From Rhodospirillaceae bacterium (lineage in GTDB: Bacteria > Pseudomonadota > Alphaproteobacteria > UBA6615): a stretch of DNA of 64,000 nt. Both the position numbers and the translations under genes were made by a program. Of the stretch, positions 1 to 9,660 are shown piece after piece. A model generated the notes under the pieces. It had not been told where the DNA came from. It was given only the letters and a program-made list of their open reading frames with translations, and made no database searches. Within the stretch, counting starts at the first letter, position 1, and each line of letters opens with the position of its first letter. The DNA is taken from assembly GCA_018702955.1 (NCBI GenBank), contig JABJEK010000066.1, forward strand, positions 1 through 64,000, given 5' to 3'.

Positions 1-663
1 AAAGAGACATGGGTGAAGGAATTCAACCAGGTCGCGTTGGCCCCGACGGGTGCCGTTGACAACTACATGCTTTGGTCGGGCAAGCCGATTTCCAGCATCA
101 ACCAGGTCAAGGGCCTGAAGGTCGGCGCCGCCGGCCCGAACCTTCCCTGGGTTCTCGCGATTGGCGCTGCCGGTGTGCAGACCAACCTTGCGGATGCCTA
201 TAACAGCCTGAGCACGGGTATCTATGAGGCCATGATCGTGTGGCGCCAGGGTGCGGGTGCTTTCAAGCTCTGTGAGCCGGCACCGTTCGCATACGATGCG
301 ACCCTCGGTGGCGTGAACGGCTTCTCCCTGAACTTCAATAGCGACGTTTGGGCCGGCCTGCCTGCAGAAGTTAAGAAGGCTATGCAGGATTCGACCCAGG
401 CTTGGGTGAACGAGAACGTCAAGCGGGTGAACGACGGTGCAAAATCCGGACTGGCACGTTGCGAGGCGGAATTCGGCACGAAGGTCACCGTGGCGAGCGA
501 TGCCGAGCGTCTTGCTTGGGCCAAGGCACTGCCGCCGTTGGGCAAGCAGTGGGCCGAGGCACGCAATGCCGCTGGTCAGCCGGGGACCGAGATCCTCAAG
601 GCCTGGATGGGCGAGATGCGTGCGGCCAATCAGCCGATCGCGCGCCAGTGGGACCGCGAATAG
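1..663 (+). CDS. TRAP transporter solute-binding protein (DctP-like), 5' truncated by window edge
   Basis: ORF open at left edge; followed directly by DctQ- and DctM-like permeases; periplasmic binding protein C-terminal style sequence. Confidence 0.8.
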   Translation, partial: KETWVKEFNQVALAPTGAVDNYMLWSGKPISSINQVKGLKVGAAGPNLPWVLAIGAAGVQTNLADAYNSLSTGIYEAMIVWRQGAGAFKLCEPAPFAYDATLGGVNGFSLNFNSDVWAGLPAEVKKAMQDSTQAWVNENVKRVNDGAKSGLARCEAEFGTKVTVASDAERLAWAKALPPLGKQWAEARNAAGQPGTEILKAWMGEMRAANQPIARQWDRE

Positions 664-724
664 GCGTTACCTGATCGTCTGTTTGTGAGTTCACACACGA
701 AATAGGGAGGGGAGCTGCCGCAAG

Positions 725-1333
725 GTGGCTCCCCGACTTCCATTGAACGCAACACTTGGATTTCTGGATGTTCTGCGTCGAGGTTTCGACTGGATCGTCC
801 TTGTGAGTAACGCGGTCGCATCGGGCTGGATTTTCGTCCTGATGCTACTGATCACTCTCGATATCACACTACGGTTTGTCTTCAACTCGCCCTTGAGCGG
901 AGTGACAGAGATCGTCGAGATCTCGATCGTCACCATTCTGTATTTGCAGCTGGCGCACACGTTGAAGGTTGGCCGTATCACAAGGTCCGATGCGCTCTAT
1001 GGGCGGATTCTCATGAAATGGCCGGCGGTCGGTAATGTTATGGGAATTCTGTTCCATCTGGCGGGTGTCGGCCTGATGGTTGCCATCGTAATGGGCGGCT
1101 GGCCAAAATGGCTGCAGGCCTATCACGGCGGTCATTTCGTCGGAAATACCGGCGTGTTTACCTTCCCTGAATGGCCCCAGCGCCTTGCACTCGTGGTCGG
1201 TTGCACCCTTCTCGGCATTCAGTTTTTCCTGTCGGTCGTCGACAATCTTCGTGGTTTGTTCGGCAAGCCACCCCTCGAGCATGAGGAGGCGGTCGATGTC
1301 GAAGTGGCCGCCATTGAGGAGTCGAACAAATGA
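725..1333 (+). CDS. TRAP transporter small permease (DctQ-like)
   Basis: 202 aa, 4 hydrophobic segments, overlaps the start of the large permease by 4 bp. Confidence 0.85.
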   Translation: MAPRLPLNATLGFLDVLRRGFDWIVLVSNAVASGWIFVLMLLITLDITLRFVFNSPLSGVTEIVEISIVTILYLQLAHTLKVGRITRSDALYGRILMKWPAVGNVMGILFHLAGVGLMVAIVMGGWPKWLQAYHGGHFVGNTGVFTFPEWPQRLALVVGCTLLGIQFFLSVVDNLRGLFGKPPLEHEEAVDVEVAAIEESNK

Positions 1334-2667
1334 CCGGCTTTGAAATTGGCATTATTTCCATCATCGCGATGCTGTTGCTGATCTATATCGGCATGCATGT
1401 CCCCGTCGTCCTCGCCCTGATTTCTTTCGTCGGAGTCTGGGTCATCAAGGGCAACATCAAGATCGCGATCAGTCTGCTCTGGATATCAGCGGCGAAAACC
1501 GTCGCGGATTTCCTGTTTGGCGTCATTCCATTGTTCGTTTTGATGGGTTTGCTCGTCAGTACGGCCGGTATGGGGCGCGATACATACGATATCGCCCAGA
1601 ATGCGCTGCGTCGCGTGCGCGGTGGCCTTGGTATGGCGACGGTGATTGCGAACGCAATCTTCGCCGCGATTACGGGTGTTTCGATCGCCTCGGCGACTGT
1701 GTTCACCCGCATCTCCGTGCCGGAGATGCTGCGTTACGGCTATAAGGGCCGCTTCGCGGTCGGAACCGTGGCCGGTTCATCGGTCCTGGGCATGCTCATT
1801 CCGCCGTCGATCCTGTTGATCATCTTTGCGCTGATTGCCGAAGAATCCGTCGGCGACTTGTTCATCGCCGGCATCGGCCCGGGTATCCTGCTGACCTTCT
1901 CCTTCTGTGTCCTGATCGCGATCATGGCTTATGGCTTCCCGAACATGGTCGCCCAGCCTGGTGCTCTCGATCAGCAGATGGATCAAGAGAAAATGCCTGG
2001 CCGGGAGCTGTTCTCGAAGACCTATCCGATCGTCATCCTGGTGCTGGTCGTCCTCGGCGGTATCTATGCCGGGCTCTACACGCCAACCGAGGCCGGCGCG
2101 GCCGGTGCCTTTGTGGCGTTTCTGTTTGCGCTTGTTCGCAAGCAGATCACGGTCCGAAAGCTTTGGGATGTGCTGGTCGAAACCGGACATATCACGGCGA
2201 CCCTGCTGTTCCTGATCATCGCCGCGAGCATGTACAGCCGCATGCTTGGGATCTCCGGACTGCCGACCGAACTGGGACGCGTGATTGGCGATATGAACGC
2301 CAGCTTCGCGCAGTTGATGATCATGTATGTGATCATCCTGATCATCCTCGGCACGATCATCGATTCGGTTTCGATCATGCTGATCACGGTGCCGTTGTTC
2401 CTGGTGGTGCTGGCACCGTTTGATGTCGACCTGGTCTGGTTCGGCGTCGTGACGGTGATCGCGACGGAAATCGGTCTCCTGACCCCGCCGCTCGGCCTCG
2501 CGGTCTATGTGATCAAATCAACGCTGGTACAGAAGGACATCTCGCTTGCCGATATCTTTATCGGGGCAGCGCCTTTCGCGCTCGTGATGCTGGTCGTCCT
2601 GATCCTGGTGATGATTTTCCCGGAGATTCCGCTGGCGCTCGTGGAGCTCAAGCGATCTCTCCGGTGA
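1330..2667 (+). CDS. TRAP transporter large permease (DctM-like)
   Basis: 445 aa multi-TM protein with DctM motifs (PPSILLIIFALIAEESVGDLFIAGIGPG, YTPTEAGAAGAF). Confidence 0.92.
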   Translation: MTGFEIGIISIIAMLLLIYIGMHVPVVLALISFVGVWVIKGNIKIAISLLWISAAKTVADFLFGVIPLFVLMGLLVSTAGMGRDTYDIAQNALRRVRGGLGMATVIANAIFAAITGVSIASATVFTRISVPEMLRYGYKGRFAVGTVAGSSVLGMLIPPSILLIIFALIAEESVGDLFIAGIGPGILLTFSFCVLIAIMAYGFPNMVAQPGALDQQMDQEKMPGRELFSKTYPIVILVLVVLGGIYAGLYTPTEAGAAGAFVAFLFALVRKQITVRKLWDVLVETGHITATLLFLIIAASMYSRMLGISGLPTELGRVIGDMNASFAQLMIMYVIILIILGTIIDSVSIMLITVPLFLVVLAPFDVDLVWFGVVTVIATEIGLLTPPLGLAVYVIKSTLVQKDISLADIFIGAAPFALVMLVVLILVMIFPEIPLALVELKRSLR

Positions 2668-2698
2668 CCAACCACACGGTTCCATCCATGTAAGTTTG

Positions 2699-2727
2699 AG
2701 GGCGGTGGATTTTCCACCGCCCTTTCT
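2699..2727 (+). terminator. Rho-independent terminator after the TRAP operon
   Basis: Perfect 10-bp stem GGGCGGTGGA (2700-2709) / TCCACCGCCC (2713-2722), TTT loop, then TTTCT. Confidence 0.85.
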
Positions 2728-2796
2728 CTATGCGCCAGCGGTGTTAAGCTTTGTGCCAACCGATCAGAGGGTCGGACAAATATCTAGGGGGAAATC

Positions 2797-3822
2797 ATGG
2801 CCACAGACGGCATCGTCGCAATCGATATGCACTGTCACGTCTTCTCGCCATCGGCGAAGACGTTGATGGACAAGCATTATCAGCCCGAAGAAATTCTGAC
2901 GCCCGACCGGGACCCTTATATGTTCTTCGCCCATCCATCATCCATGGCGGTCGATAACGAGAATATCCCGAGCCTTGTACCGAAGATGGTCGACCTCAAG
3001 CCACGCGAAGCGGATATGGACAGCACGCGGGTGGATATCCAGATCGTCAGCCCTGTGCCGATCCAGTTCTACTACTGGACGGATCCCGAGCTCGGGAATG
3101 AGCTCGCGCGGGTCCAGAATGACGATGTGTCGAAACTGGTGGCCGGCAACCCGGACCGCTTCGCCGCGATGGGTACGCTGCCCATGCAGGACGCCGCGGC
3201 ATCGGTGACCGAGATGCGCCGTGCGGTGAAGGAACTCGATATTCGGGCGTTTATTCTATCCACCAACGTGGACGGAGTAGAGCTTTCGGATGAACGCTTC
3301 GACCCGATTTACGCTGAAGCCGTGACGCTCGATGTGCCGTTGTTTCTGCATCCGTTCGGCTTCACGGATGGTGCGCGCCTGCGCCCGTTCTTCATGCACA
3401 ATTGTGTGGGTCAGCCCCTCGAGGAACAAATTGCGATCACGCATCTGATTTTCGGTGGTGTGCTCGACCGGCACCCTGGCCTCAAAATCTGCATCGCCCA
3501 TGGCGGCGGGTACTTCCCGTATTATGCGGGACGGATGGACCATAGCTGGGAGTATCGCCCGGAACTTCGCGAGAAAATCAGCCGACCCCCGAGTGAGTAT
3601 CTGCGTGAGCTATATTACGACACTGTCGTGTTCCGGCCCGACCAGCTCGAGTATCTGGTCGATCTGGTCGGGGTTGAGCGCGTGATGATGGGCACCGACT
3701 ACCCGTTTGATATGCAGGAGTTCGAGCCGGTTTCGTTTGTCGAGAGCGCGACCAAGCTGAGCGCATCCGAGCGCAAGAAGATTCTCGGTGGCAACGCTGC
3801 GGCGATCATGGGAATAGGGTAA
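2797..3822 (+). CDS. Amidohydrolase family protein (amidohydrolase 2 / ACMSD-like)
   Basis: N-terminal DMHCHVF metal motif, FLHPFG, HGGGYFPYYAGR, GTDYPFDM. Confidence 0.88.
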   Translation: MATDGIVAIDMHCHVFSPSAKTLMDKHYQPEEILTPDRDPYMFFAHPSSMAVDNENIPSLVPKMVDLKPREADMDSTRVDIQIVSPVPIQFYYWTDPELGNELARVQNDDVSKLVAGNPDRFAAMGTLPMQDAAASVTEMRRAVKELDIRAFILSTNVDGVELSDERFDPIYAEAVTLDVPLFLHPFGFTDGARLRPFFMHNCVGQPLEEQIAITHLIFGGVLDRHPGLKICIAHGGGYFPYYAGRMDHSWEYRPELREKISRPPSEYLRELYYDTVVFRPDQLEYLVDLVGVERVMMGTDYPFDMQEFEPVSFVESATKLSASERKKILGGNAAAIMGIG

Positions 3823-3849
3823 CGCATTGGATGCCGGCTGCGGCTAACC

Positions 3850-4242
3850 ATGGAGAAATCGATGATACTGAAACACGGATTCAAACAGATGCTTGCGGAG
3901 GCAAACGCCGCGATCGAGACTGTTGCGGTCAAGGATGCGATCGCGGTGTTTGGCGAGACGGGTTACACCTTCATCGACATTCGTGAAGGGGTCGAACGAG
4001 ATCAGGGCACTATTCCCGGATCGGCGCATGTTCCGCGCGGTTTTCTGGAGTTTCACGCCGATCCTGAAAGCCCGGCGCACAATCCGGTGTTTTCGAACGG
4101 TGATCGATTTATTCTGTTCTGCGCGTCCGGGGGGCGTTCCGCACTCGCGGCCAAGACGCTGGTTGATATGGGCTTTGAGGATGTATGTCATGTCGCCGGC
4201 GGCATGGCCGCCTGGCGCGAGGCGGATGGACCTATCGACTGA
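3850..4242 (+). CDS. Rhodanese-like domain protein
   Basis: FIDIREGVERDQGTIPGSAHVPRG and active-site loop CASGGRS. Confidence 0.88.
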   Translation: MEKSMILKHGFKQMLAEANAAIETVAVKDAIAVFGETGYTFIDIREGVERDQGTIPGSAHVPRGFLEFHADPESPAHNPVFSNGDRFILFCASGGRSALAAKTLVDMGFEDVCHVAGGMAAWREADGPID

Positions 4243-4245
4243 TTG

Positions 4246-4668
4246 CTAGTTGTTTCCGAGAAGCGTCCAGGTCGTCTGGATGAGAGCGATCTGTTCGCCC
4301 GTGTCGGCTGATTCCAGGTCTATCCGGCCATAGACCATGCGCTTGCCGCGGCGCAGGACCTCGCCGCGCGCGATGATGTCGGTGTTGTAGGCCGCCGCGA
4401 GGAATGACGTCGTCATGTCTATCGTGGCCATCTTCTGAAATCCGCCTATCGCCGACGAAATCACCACGACCATCGCGGCATCCGCGAAAGACATCAGCGC
4501 CTGGCCTGTTACCAATCCGCCATCGCGGGAAATATGTTCGTGCCACGGCAGACGGACGACCGCACCATTTTCGCTGAGCTCCTCGACGGTCATGCCAAGC
4601 TCGTCGAGCCACGGCGTCATGACCGTATCGAGCACATGCTGGGCGTCGTCGCGGGTAAAGTCGTTCAT
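4246..4668 (-). CDS. PaaI-family thioesterase (hotdog fold)
   Basis: Start taken at MNDFTRDDAQ within the longer ORF; GGLVTGQALMSFADAAMVVVISSAIG, TIDMTTSFLAAAYNTDIIARGEVLRRGKRMVYG. Confidence 0.8.
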   Translation of the reverse strand: MNDFTRDDAQHVLDTVMTPWLDELGMTVEELSENGAVVRLPWHEHISRDGGLVTGQALMSFADAAMVVVISSAIGGFQKMATIDMTTSFLAAAYNTDIIARGEVLRRGKRMVYGRIDLESADTGEQIALIQTTWTLLGNN

Positions 4669-4684
4669 GTCGCAGGCGCCAAGG

Positions 4685-5470
4685 CTAGTCGCCCTTGAAT
4701 TCCGGGCGTCGTTTCTCGACGAAGGCCGCCACGCCCTCGGCGAAGTCATCCTTGACGGCGCAGCGCAGGAACGCAGCGTGCTCGGCCGAGAGATGATCGG
4801 CCATGCTCGCGGATTCGAGGCTGTGGTTGATGAGCGCCTTGGTGTTTGCGTACGCGGTCGTGGGGCCCTTGGCGAAGCGCTCAGCCATCTTCGTCACTTC
4901 CGCGTCGAGCTCCTCGGCCGGCACCACGCGGTTGACCATGCCGAGGTCGAGCGCGGTCGCGGCATCGATCGGTTCGCTGAGCATGGCCAACTCCAGCGCC
5001 TTGCGGCGGCCAACGACGCGGGGCAGCAGATACGTGGAGCCACCGTCCGGTATCGTGGCGATACCGATATAGGCCATGGTGAACACGGCATTGTCGGCCG
5101 CGATGCCGATATCCGCATTTAGCGCCATGCCGATGCCCGCACCGGCAACCGGGCCGTGCAGCGCCGCCACGACAGGCATGGGCAGACTGGACAGACCGAG
5201 GACCGCCTTGTGATAGAGGCTGATAAGGTCGTCGATCGTCTCTTCGATGGTGTCGATATTCTCGTGGAAGGTCGCGACGTCTCCGCCCGCCATGAAGCCG
5301 CGGCCGGCCCCCTTCAGAATGACGGCGCGCACGGAATCATCGCCGGCCAGGTCATTGACCGCCGCGTTGAGCTCGAGCGCCATGTCGCGATTAAGCGCGT
5401 TCAGTACTTCGGGTCGGTTCAGCGTGAGGGTGGCGACGGGGCCCTGCTTGTCCAGTAGAATGGTTGGCAT
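4685..5470 (-). CDS. Enoyl-CoA hydratase/isomerase family protein
   Basis: Start at MPTILLDKQG; NRPEVLNALN, GRGFMAGGDV, GPVAGAGIGMAL. Confidence 0.88.
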   Translation of the reverse strand: MPTILLDKQGPVATLTLNRPEVLNALNRDMALELNAAVNDLAGDDSVRAVILKGAGRGFMAGGDVATFHENIDTIEETIDDLISLYHKAVLGLSSLPMPVVAALHGPVAGAGIGMALNADIGIAADNAVFTMAYIGIATIPDGGSTYLLPRVVGRRKALELAMLSEPIDAATALDLGMVNRVVPAEELDAEVTKMAERFAKGPTTAYANTKALINHSLESASMADHLSAEHAAFLRCAVKDDFAEGVAAFVEKRRPEFKGD

Positions 5471-5565
5471 TGGTTCGATATCCGGGTGGCGTGAATGGTG
5501 TCTCAAACTTACCGGCGCCACGGCGGTACAGCAATCATCCGCGGCCCGGCGTTGGGGGGAGTAGA

Positions 5566-6336
5566 ATGAGTGATCAGTTTGATCTGACGGGCCAGGTGGC
5601 CTTCGTGACGGGTGCGTCCAGCGGTCTCGGCGCGCATTTCGCCCAAACACTGGCCAGCGCGGGCGCGAAAGTCGTCATTGCGGCGCGTCGCGTTGATCGT
5701 CTGGCGGATCTTGCAACGACAATCGAGAACGACGGTGGCCACGCGCTCCCGGTCGAACTCGACGTGACCGACGCAGAATCCGTGGCGCGTGCCGTAAAGG
5801 TCGCCAGCGAAGAACTCGGCGCGATCACGATCCTGGTGAACAATGCCGGCGTGCCGCCGAAGGCGTTGACCCTCGACATGGACGAAGAAGAATGGGACCG
5901 GGTCGTCGGCACCAACCTCAAGGGCGCCTGGCTGATGGCACGCGAGATCGGTCGCCATATGGTCGATCATGGCAAAGGCGGACGGATCATCAACATCGCT
6001 TCCGTACTCGGCTGGAAGACCGTGGCCAAGGGCATTCAGTCCTATGGGGTCTCGAAGGCGGGACTGGTCAGCATGACGGAGACGATGGCGCTGGAGGTCG
6101 CGCGGCACGGCATCCTGGTGAATGCGATCGCGCCGGGCTACATCCGCACCGAGCTGAACGATGCGTTCCTCGACAGCGACCTGGGACAACGTATTCGAAC
6201 CCGTGTGGCGACCCGTAGATTTGGTGAGCCCGATGATCTGGATGGCGCCTTGCTACTTCTGGCCGGACCCGCCGGCACCTACATCACCGGGTCGGTGATC
6301 GCCGTCGATGGCGGACTGACCCTGTCGACCCTCTAA
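5566..6336 (+). CDS. SDR-family oxidoreductase
   Basis: TGASSGLG, NNAG, YGVSK, C-terminal TGSVIAVDGGLTL; start at MSDQFDLTG. Confidence 0.9.
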   Translation: MSDQFDLTGQVAFVTGASSGLGAHFAQTLASAGAKVVIAARRVDRLADLATTIENDGGHALPVELDVTDAESVARAVKVASEELGAITILVNNAGVPPKALTLDMDEEEWDRVVGTNLKGAWLMAREIGRHMVDHGKGGRIINIASVLGWKTVAKGIQSYGVSKAGLVSMTETMALEVARHGILVNAIAPGYIRTELNDAFLDSDLGQRIRTRVATRRFGEPDDLDGALLLLAGPAGTYITGSVIAVDGGLTLSTL

Positions 6337-6358
6337 TTGTTAAGACTGGAGACCTGAC

Positions 6359-7558
6359 GTGGATTTTGCACTATCGAGCGAACACGAGGCGCTACGCCTG
6401 AGGGTTCAGAAATTCGTCGCCGATGTCATCATGCCGGTCGAGGCGGACCCGGCGAGTTTCGATGAGCATGAGAACATCGACGAGCCTGTTCTGCAGCAGG
6501 TGCGTGCGAAGGCCAAAGACGCCGGATTGTGGGCGCCGCAGATGCCGACATCGCGCGGCGGTTTGGGCCTGAACACGGTCGGCATGGCGATGTTCTACGA
6601 AGAGGCGGCACGCTCGCGCTTCGGACCGGTGGTTTTCAACTGCGCCGCACCGGACGACGGCAACATGATCCTGCTTGATCGCGTGGCGCGTGAGGACCAG
6701 AAGGACCGGTGGCTGCAGCCGATCATCGACGGCAAGATCCGGTCGTCGATTGTGATGACCGAGCCGGCCCCGGGTTCGGGTTCCGATCCGACCATGATGT
6801 TGACCCGCGCCGAGCGGAGCGGCAACGACAAGTGGGTCATCAGCGGACGGAAATGGTTCATCACCGGCGCTGAGGGCGCAGAGCACTTCATCCTGCTGGC
6901 GCGTACGTCGGATGACAAAAAGGGCGCACTGACCACCTTCCTGTTCCACAAGGATCAGCCGGGCTGGCACATCGTGCGACGCATTCCGATCATGGGGCCC
7001 GAGGAGCATGGCGGGCATTGTGAAGTGGTGTTCGACGGACTGGAGATCGACGACGAGAATCGTCTGATGGAAATCGGTGAGGGCATGAAGTCGGTGCAGA
7101 TCAGGCTGGGTGTCGCACGCCTGACCCACTGCATGCGTTGGCTCGGCATGTCGAAGCGCGCCGTCGAGGAATGTCTCGACTATGTCAAAACCCGCGAGAA
7201 CTTCGGTTCGACCCTGGCCGATCACGAGGGCGTCCAGTGGATGCTCGCGGATGCGGCCATGGATATCGAGATCGGCCGACTCATGACCATGCGCGCTGCC
7301 GCCAAGCTCGACACAGGCGATCAGGCGCGCAAGGAAGTTTCGATGGCCAAGATCTGGGTCTCGGAAATCCTGCACAAGACCATCGCGACGGCGATCCAGC
7401 TGAACGGCGCACGGGGTTACTCCAAGGATTTGCCGCTCGAGTGGATGTACCGCTATGCACCCCAGGCCAAGCTCGTCGATGGCGCGTCGGAGGTCCACAA
7501 GATGGTGGTCGCGCGCAACCTGTTGAATGAGGGCATGGATTTCTGGAGCTGGGATTAG
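6359..7558 (+). CDS. Acyl-CoA dehydrogenase
   Basis: GTG start; MTEPAPGSGSDP, REAxQ-region-like core, QLNGARGYSKDLPLEWMYR. Confidence 0.9.
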   Translation: MDFALSSEHEALRLRVQKFVADVIMPVEADPASFDEHENIDEPVLQQVRAKAKDAGLWAPQMPTSRGGLGLNTVGMAMFYEEAARSRFGPVVFNCAAPDDGNMILLDRVAREDQKDRWLQPIIDGKIRSSIVMTEPAPGSGSDPTMMLTRAERSGNDKWVISGRKWFITGAEGAEHFILLARTSDDKKGALTTFLFHKDQPGWHIVRRIPIMGPEEHGGHCEVVFDGLEIDDENRLMEIGEGMKSVQIRLGVARLTHCMRWLGMSKRAVEECLDYVKTRENFGSTLADHEGVQWMLADAAMDIEIGRLMTMRAAAKLDTGDQARKEVSMAKIWVSEILHKTIATAIQLNGARGYSKDLPLEWMYRYAPQAKLVDGASEVHKMVVARNLLNEGMDFWSWD

Positions 7559-8553
7559 TGCCTGACGGCCTGAACACGAGGCCAACACCGGCGTTGCCGA
7601 TGCCGGAAATGCCGCTGGCACGGTGGTTCGCTGAACGTCTCGGCGTCACGGATGCCGCGATTGTCACAAGCCGTCTGTTGCCGGGTGGTGCTGTGCAGCA
7701 CAACTGGCGGATCGACCTGAATGTCGACGGTGTGGCGCAGAGCTATGTTTTGCGCGCCGGTCCCGATCTTCCATTGCCCGAGAGTCTTTCAAAGGCGGAT
7801 GAATTCGAAATTCTATGCCGGGTACATGGCGCGGGCGCGCCCGTGGCGGAGCCGCTTTGGTTCTGTGAGGGCGACACACCGTTCTTTATCTCGCGCCTGT
7901 GCAGTGGGGATGCGCGCCGCGAAATTCTGACCGGTCAACTCGACAATGACGCGCTACTGCGTGACTTGGCGGCGGCTTTGGCAGGGATTCATCGGGTGGC
8001 GCCTGATGCACCAGTAAACCCGGCTGTTCCATCGGCACGTATCGACACTCTGGCGGCTTGGCTGGATGGTATCGCTGAACTTTCCGAACCGGTCGACGAA
8101 GGCCTGTCAAACGGGCTCGCCTGGTTGGGCGCACAGGCACCGGACGCGTGCCGGACTACGCTCGTGCACCGTGACTTCCGCACCGGGAACTTCCTTGTCA
8201 ATGACGGGCATCTGGTTGCTGTGCTCGACTGGGAGTTCGCGGGCTGGGGTGACCCGCATGAGGATATCGGCTGGTTCTGTGCCCAATGCTGGCGCGGCGA
8301 TGCTCTGACGCGCGAAGCCGGGGGGCTCGGCGACCGCGACGCGTTCTACGAAGCTTACGTGGCGGCTGGTGGAGACATGCCAGACCTCGTGCGGGTCCGG
8401 TTCTGGGAGGTCTTTGCCCATCTGCGTTGGGCCATCATCGCCCTGCAGCAGGGCGCGCGCGCGCGCGCCGGCGCCCATCCGGCATGGGAGCTTGAAGAGG
8501 CAGAAGCCAGAGTGCCCGGATTATTGCGCACCGTAGCTGAGATGACCCGTTAG
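7558..8553 (+). CDS. Phosphotransferase family protein (APH/choline kinase-like)
   Basis: LVHRDFRTGNFLV and VLDWEFAGWGDPHEDIGW; GTG start overlaps the preceding stop by 1 bp. Confidence 0.88.
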   Translation: MPDGLNTRPTPALPMPEMPLARWFAERLGVTDAAIVTSRLLPGGAVQHNWRIDLNVDGVAQSYVLRAGPDLPLPESLSKADEFEILCRVHGAGAPVAEPLWFCEGDTPFFISRLCSGDARREILTGQLDNDALLRDLAAALAGIHRVAPDAPVNPAVPSARIDTLAAWLDGIAELSEPVDEGLSNGLAWLGAQAPDACRTTLVHRDFRTGNFLVNDGHLVAVLDWEFAGWGDPHEDIGWFCAQCWRGDALTREAGGLGDRDAFYEAYVAAGGDMPDLVRVRFWEVFAHLRWAIIALQQGARARAGAHPAWELEEAEARVPGLLRTVAEMTR

Positions 8554-8559
8554 GGACGG

Positions 8560-9624
8560 TTAAGCGCCTTCCGGCACCACAACCACGCGGCCGATGATGC
8601 GGCCGTCTTCGAGGTCCTGCAGCGTCTCCGTGACCTCCGACATGGGCCGGGAGGCAACGGGGATCGGGTCCACCTTGCCGGCTTTGACCAGCGCCATCAG
8701 CTCGTGCATCTCGCTGAGCGTGCCGACATACGAACCTCGCAGCGCGATGTCCCGGGTCGGCAGTGCCAGCGTCGGGATGTCGATCCGGCCACCATACAGG
8801 CCAACGGCGATGTAGCTGCCACCCCTGCGGATCACGTCGATGCCCAGGCTCGCAGTCTCGGTGTTTGCCACGAAATCCACGACGGCACCCGCACCGGCGG
8901 TGGTGAGTTTGGCTATTTCCGCCCGCGCGTCCTCGCGTAGCGGGTTGATCGTGTGGTCCGCACCCGCTTCGCGCGCGGCGGCAAGTTTCTCTTCATCGAC
9001 ATCGACGACGATCTTCTCGTTGGCGATGAAGTCGGCGGCGATACCGACGCCCGTGAGGCCGACGCCACCAGCGCCGATAATCACGAGTTTATCGTCCGGG
9101 GACATGTCTTTCGCTTTACGGATGGCGCTGTAGGACGTGATCCCGGCACAGGCCAGCGTGCAGGCGTAATGCGGGTCGACCCCCTCGATGTCCACCAGGT
9201 AGCGCGAATGGGGAATGACAACATGATCGGCGTAGCCGCCGGGCCGGCGCACGCCCAGCGGGGCGGTGTTGGCGCAATCATTCTCGCGGCCTTCGTTGCA
9301 CCGCGCGCAGTCGCCGCAGCCCAGCCACGGAAAGATCAGATAGGTCTGGCCGATCTGTACGTCATTGCCGGCATCGGGGCCGAGTGCGACCACTTCGCCC
9401 ACGGGCTCATGGCCCATGGTGAACGGCAAATCAATGTTGCGGTCTTCCAGGGTCATCTTTGTGCCGTCGCCCAGATCGTAATAGCCGTGCCAGAAGTGCA
9501 GGTCCGAATGACACACGCCGCAGGCGGTGATCCTGAGCAACACTTCGCTGCCCTGGGGCTCGGGGGTCGCGCTCTCGACCATTTCGAGGGGCTGGTTGGC
9601 GGCGACGAGCTGATAGCTTTTCAT
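8560..9624 (-). CDS. Zinc-dependent alcohol dehydrogenase (MDR)
   Basis: ACGVCHSDLHFWHG, GHEPVGEV, structural Zn cysteines CGDCARCNEGRENDC, IIGAGGVGL. Confidence 0.92.
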   Translation of the reverse strand: MKSYQLVAANQPLEMVESATPEPQGSEVLLRITACGVCHSDLHFWHGYYDLGDGTKMTLEDRNIDLPFTMGHEPVGEVVALGPDAGNDVQIGQTYLIFPWLGCGDCARCNEGRENDCANTAPLGVRRPGGYADHVVIPHSRYLVDIEGVDPHYACTLACAGITSYSAIRKAKDMSPDDKLVIIGAGGVGLTGVGIAADFIANEKIVVDVDEEKLAAAREAGADHTINPLREDARAEIAKLTTAGAGAVVDFVANTETASLGIDVIRRGGSYIAVGLYGGRIDIPTLALPTRDIALRGSYVGTLSEMHELMALVKAGKVDPIPVASRPMSEVTETLQDLEDGRIIGRVVVVPEGA

Positions 9625-9660
9625 GGAACGTATCTTCCCTGTGTTCTGTGCGGCTTGGAG

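Noticed and set aside
6392-7621. 409-aa minus-strand ORF opposite the acyl-CoA dehydrogenase
   Set aside because: Antisense shadow ORF of a well-supported gene in high-GC DNA; Arg/His/Asp-rich translation with no family motifs.
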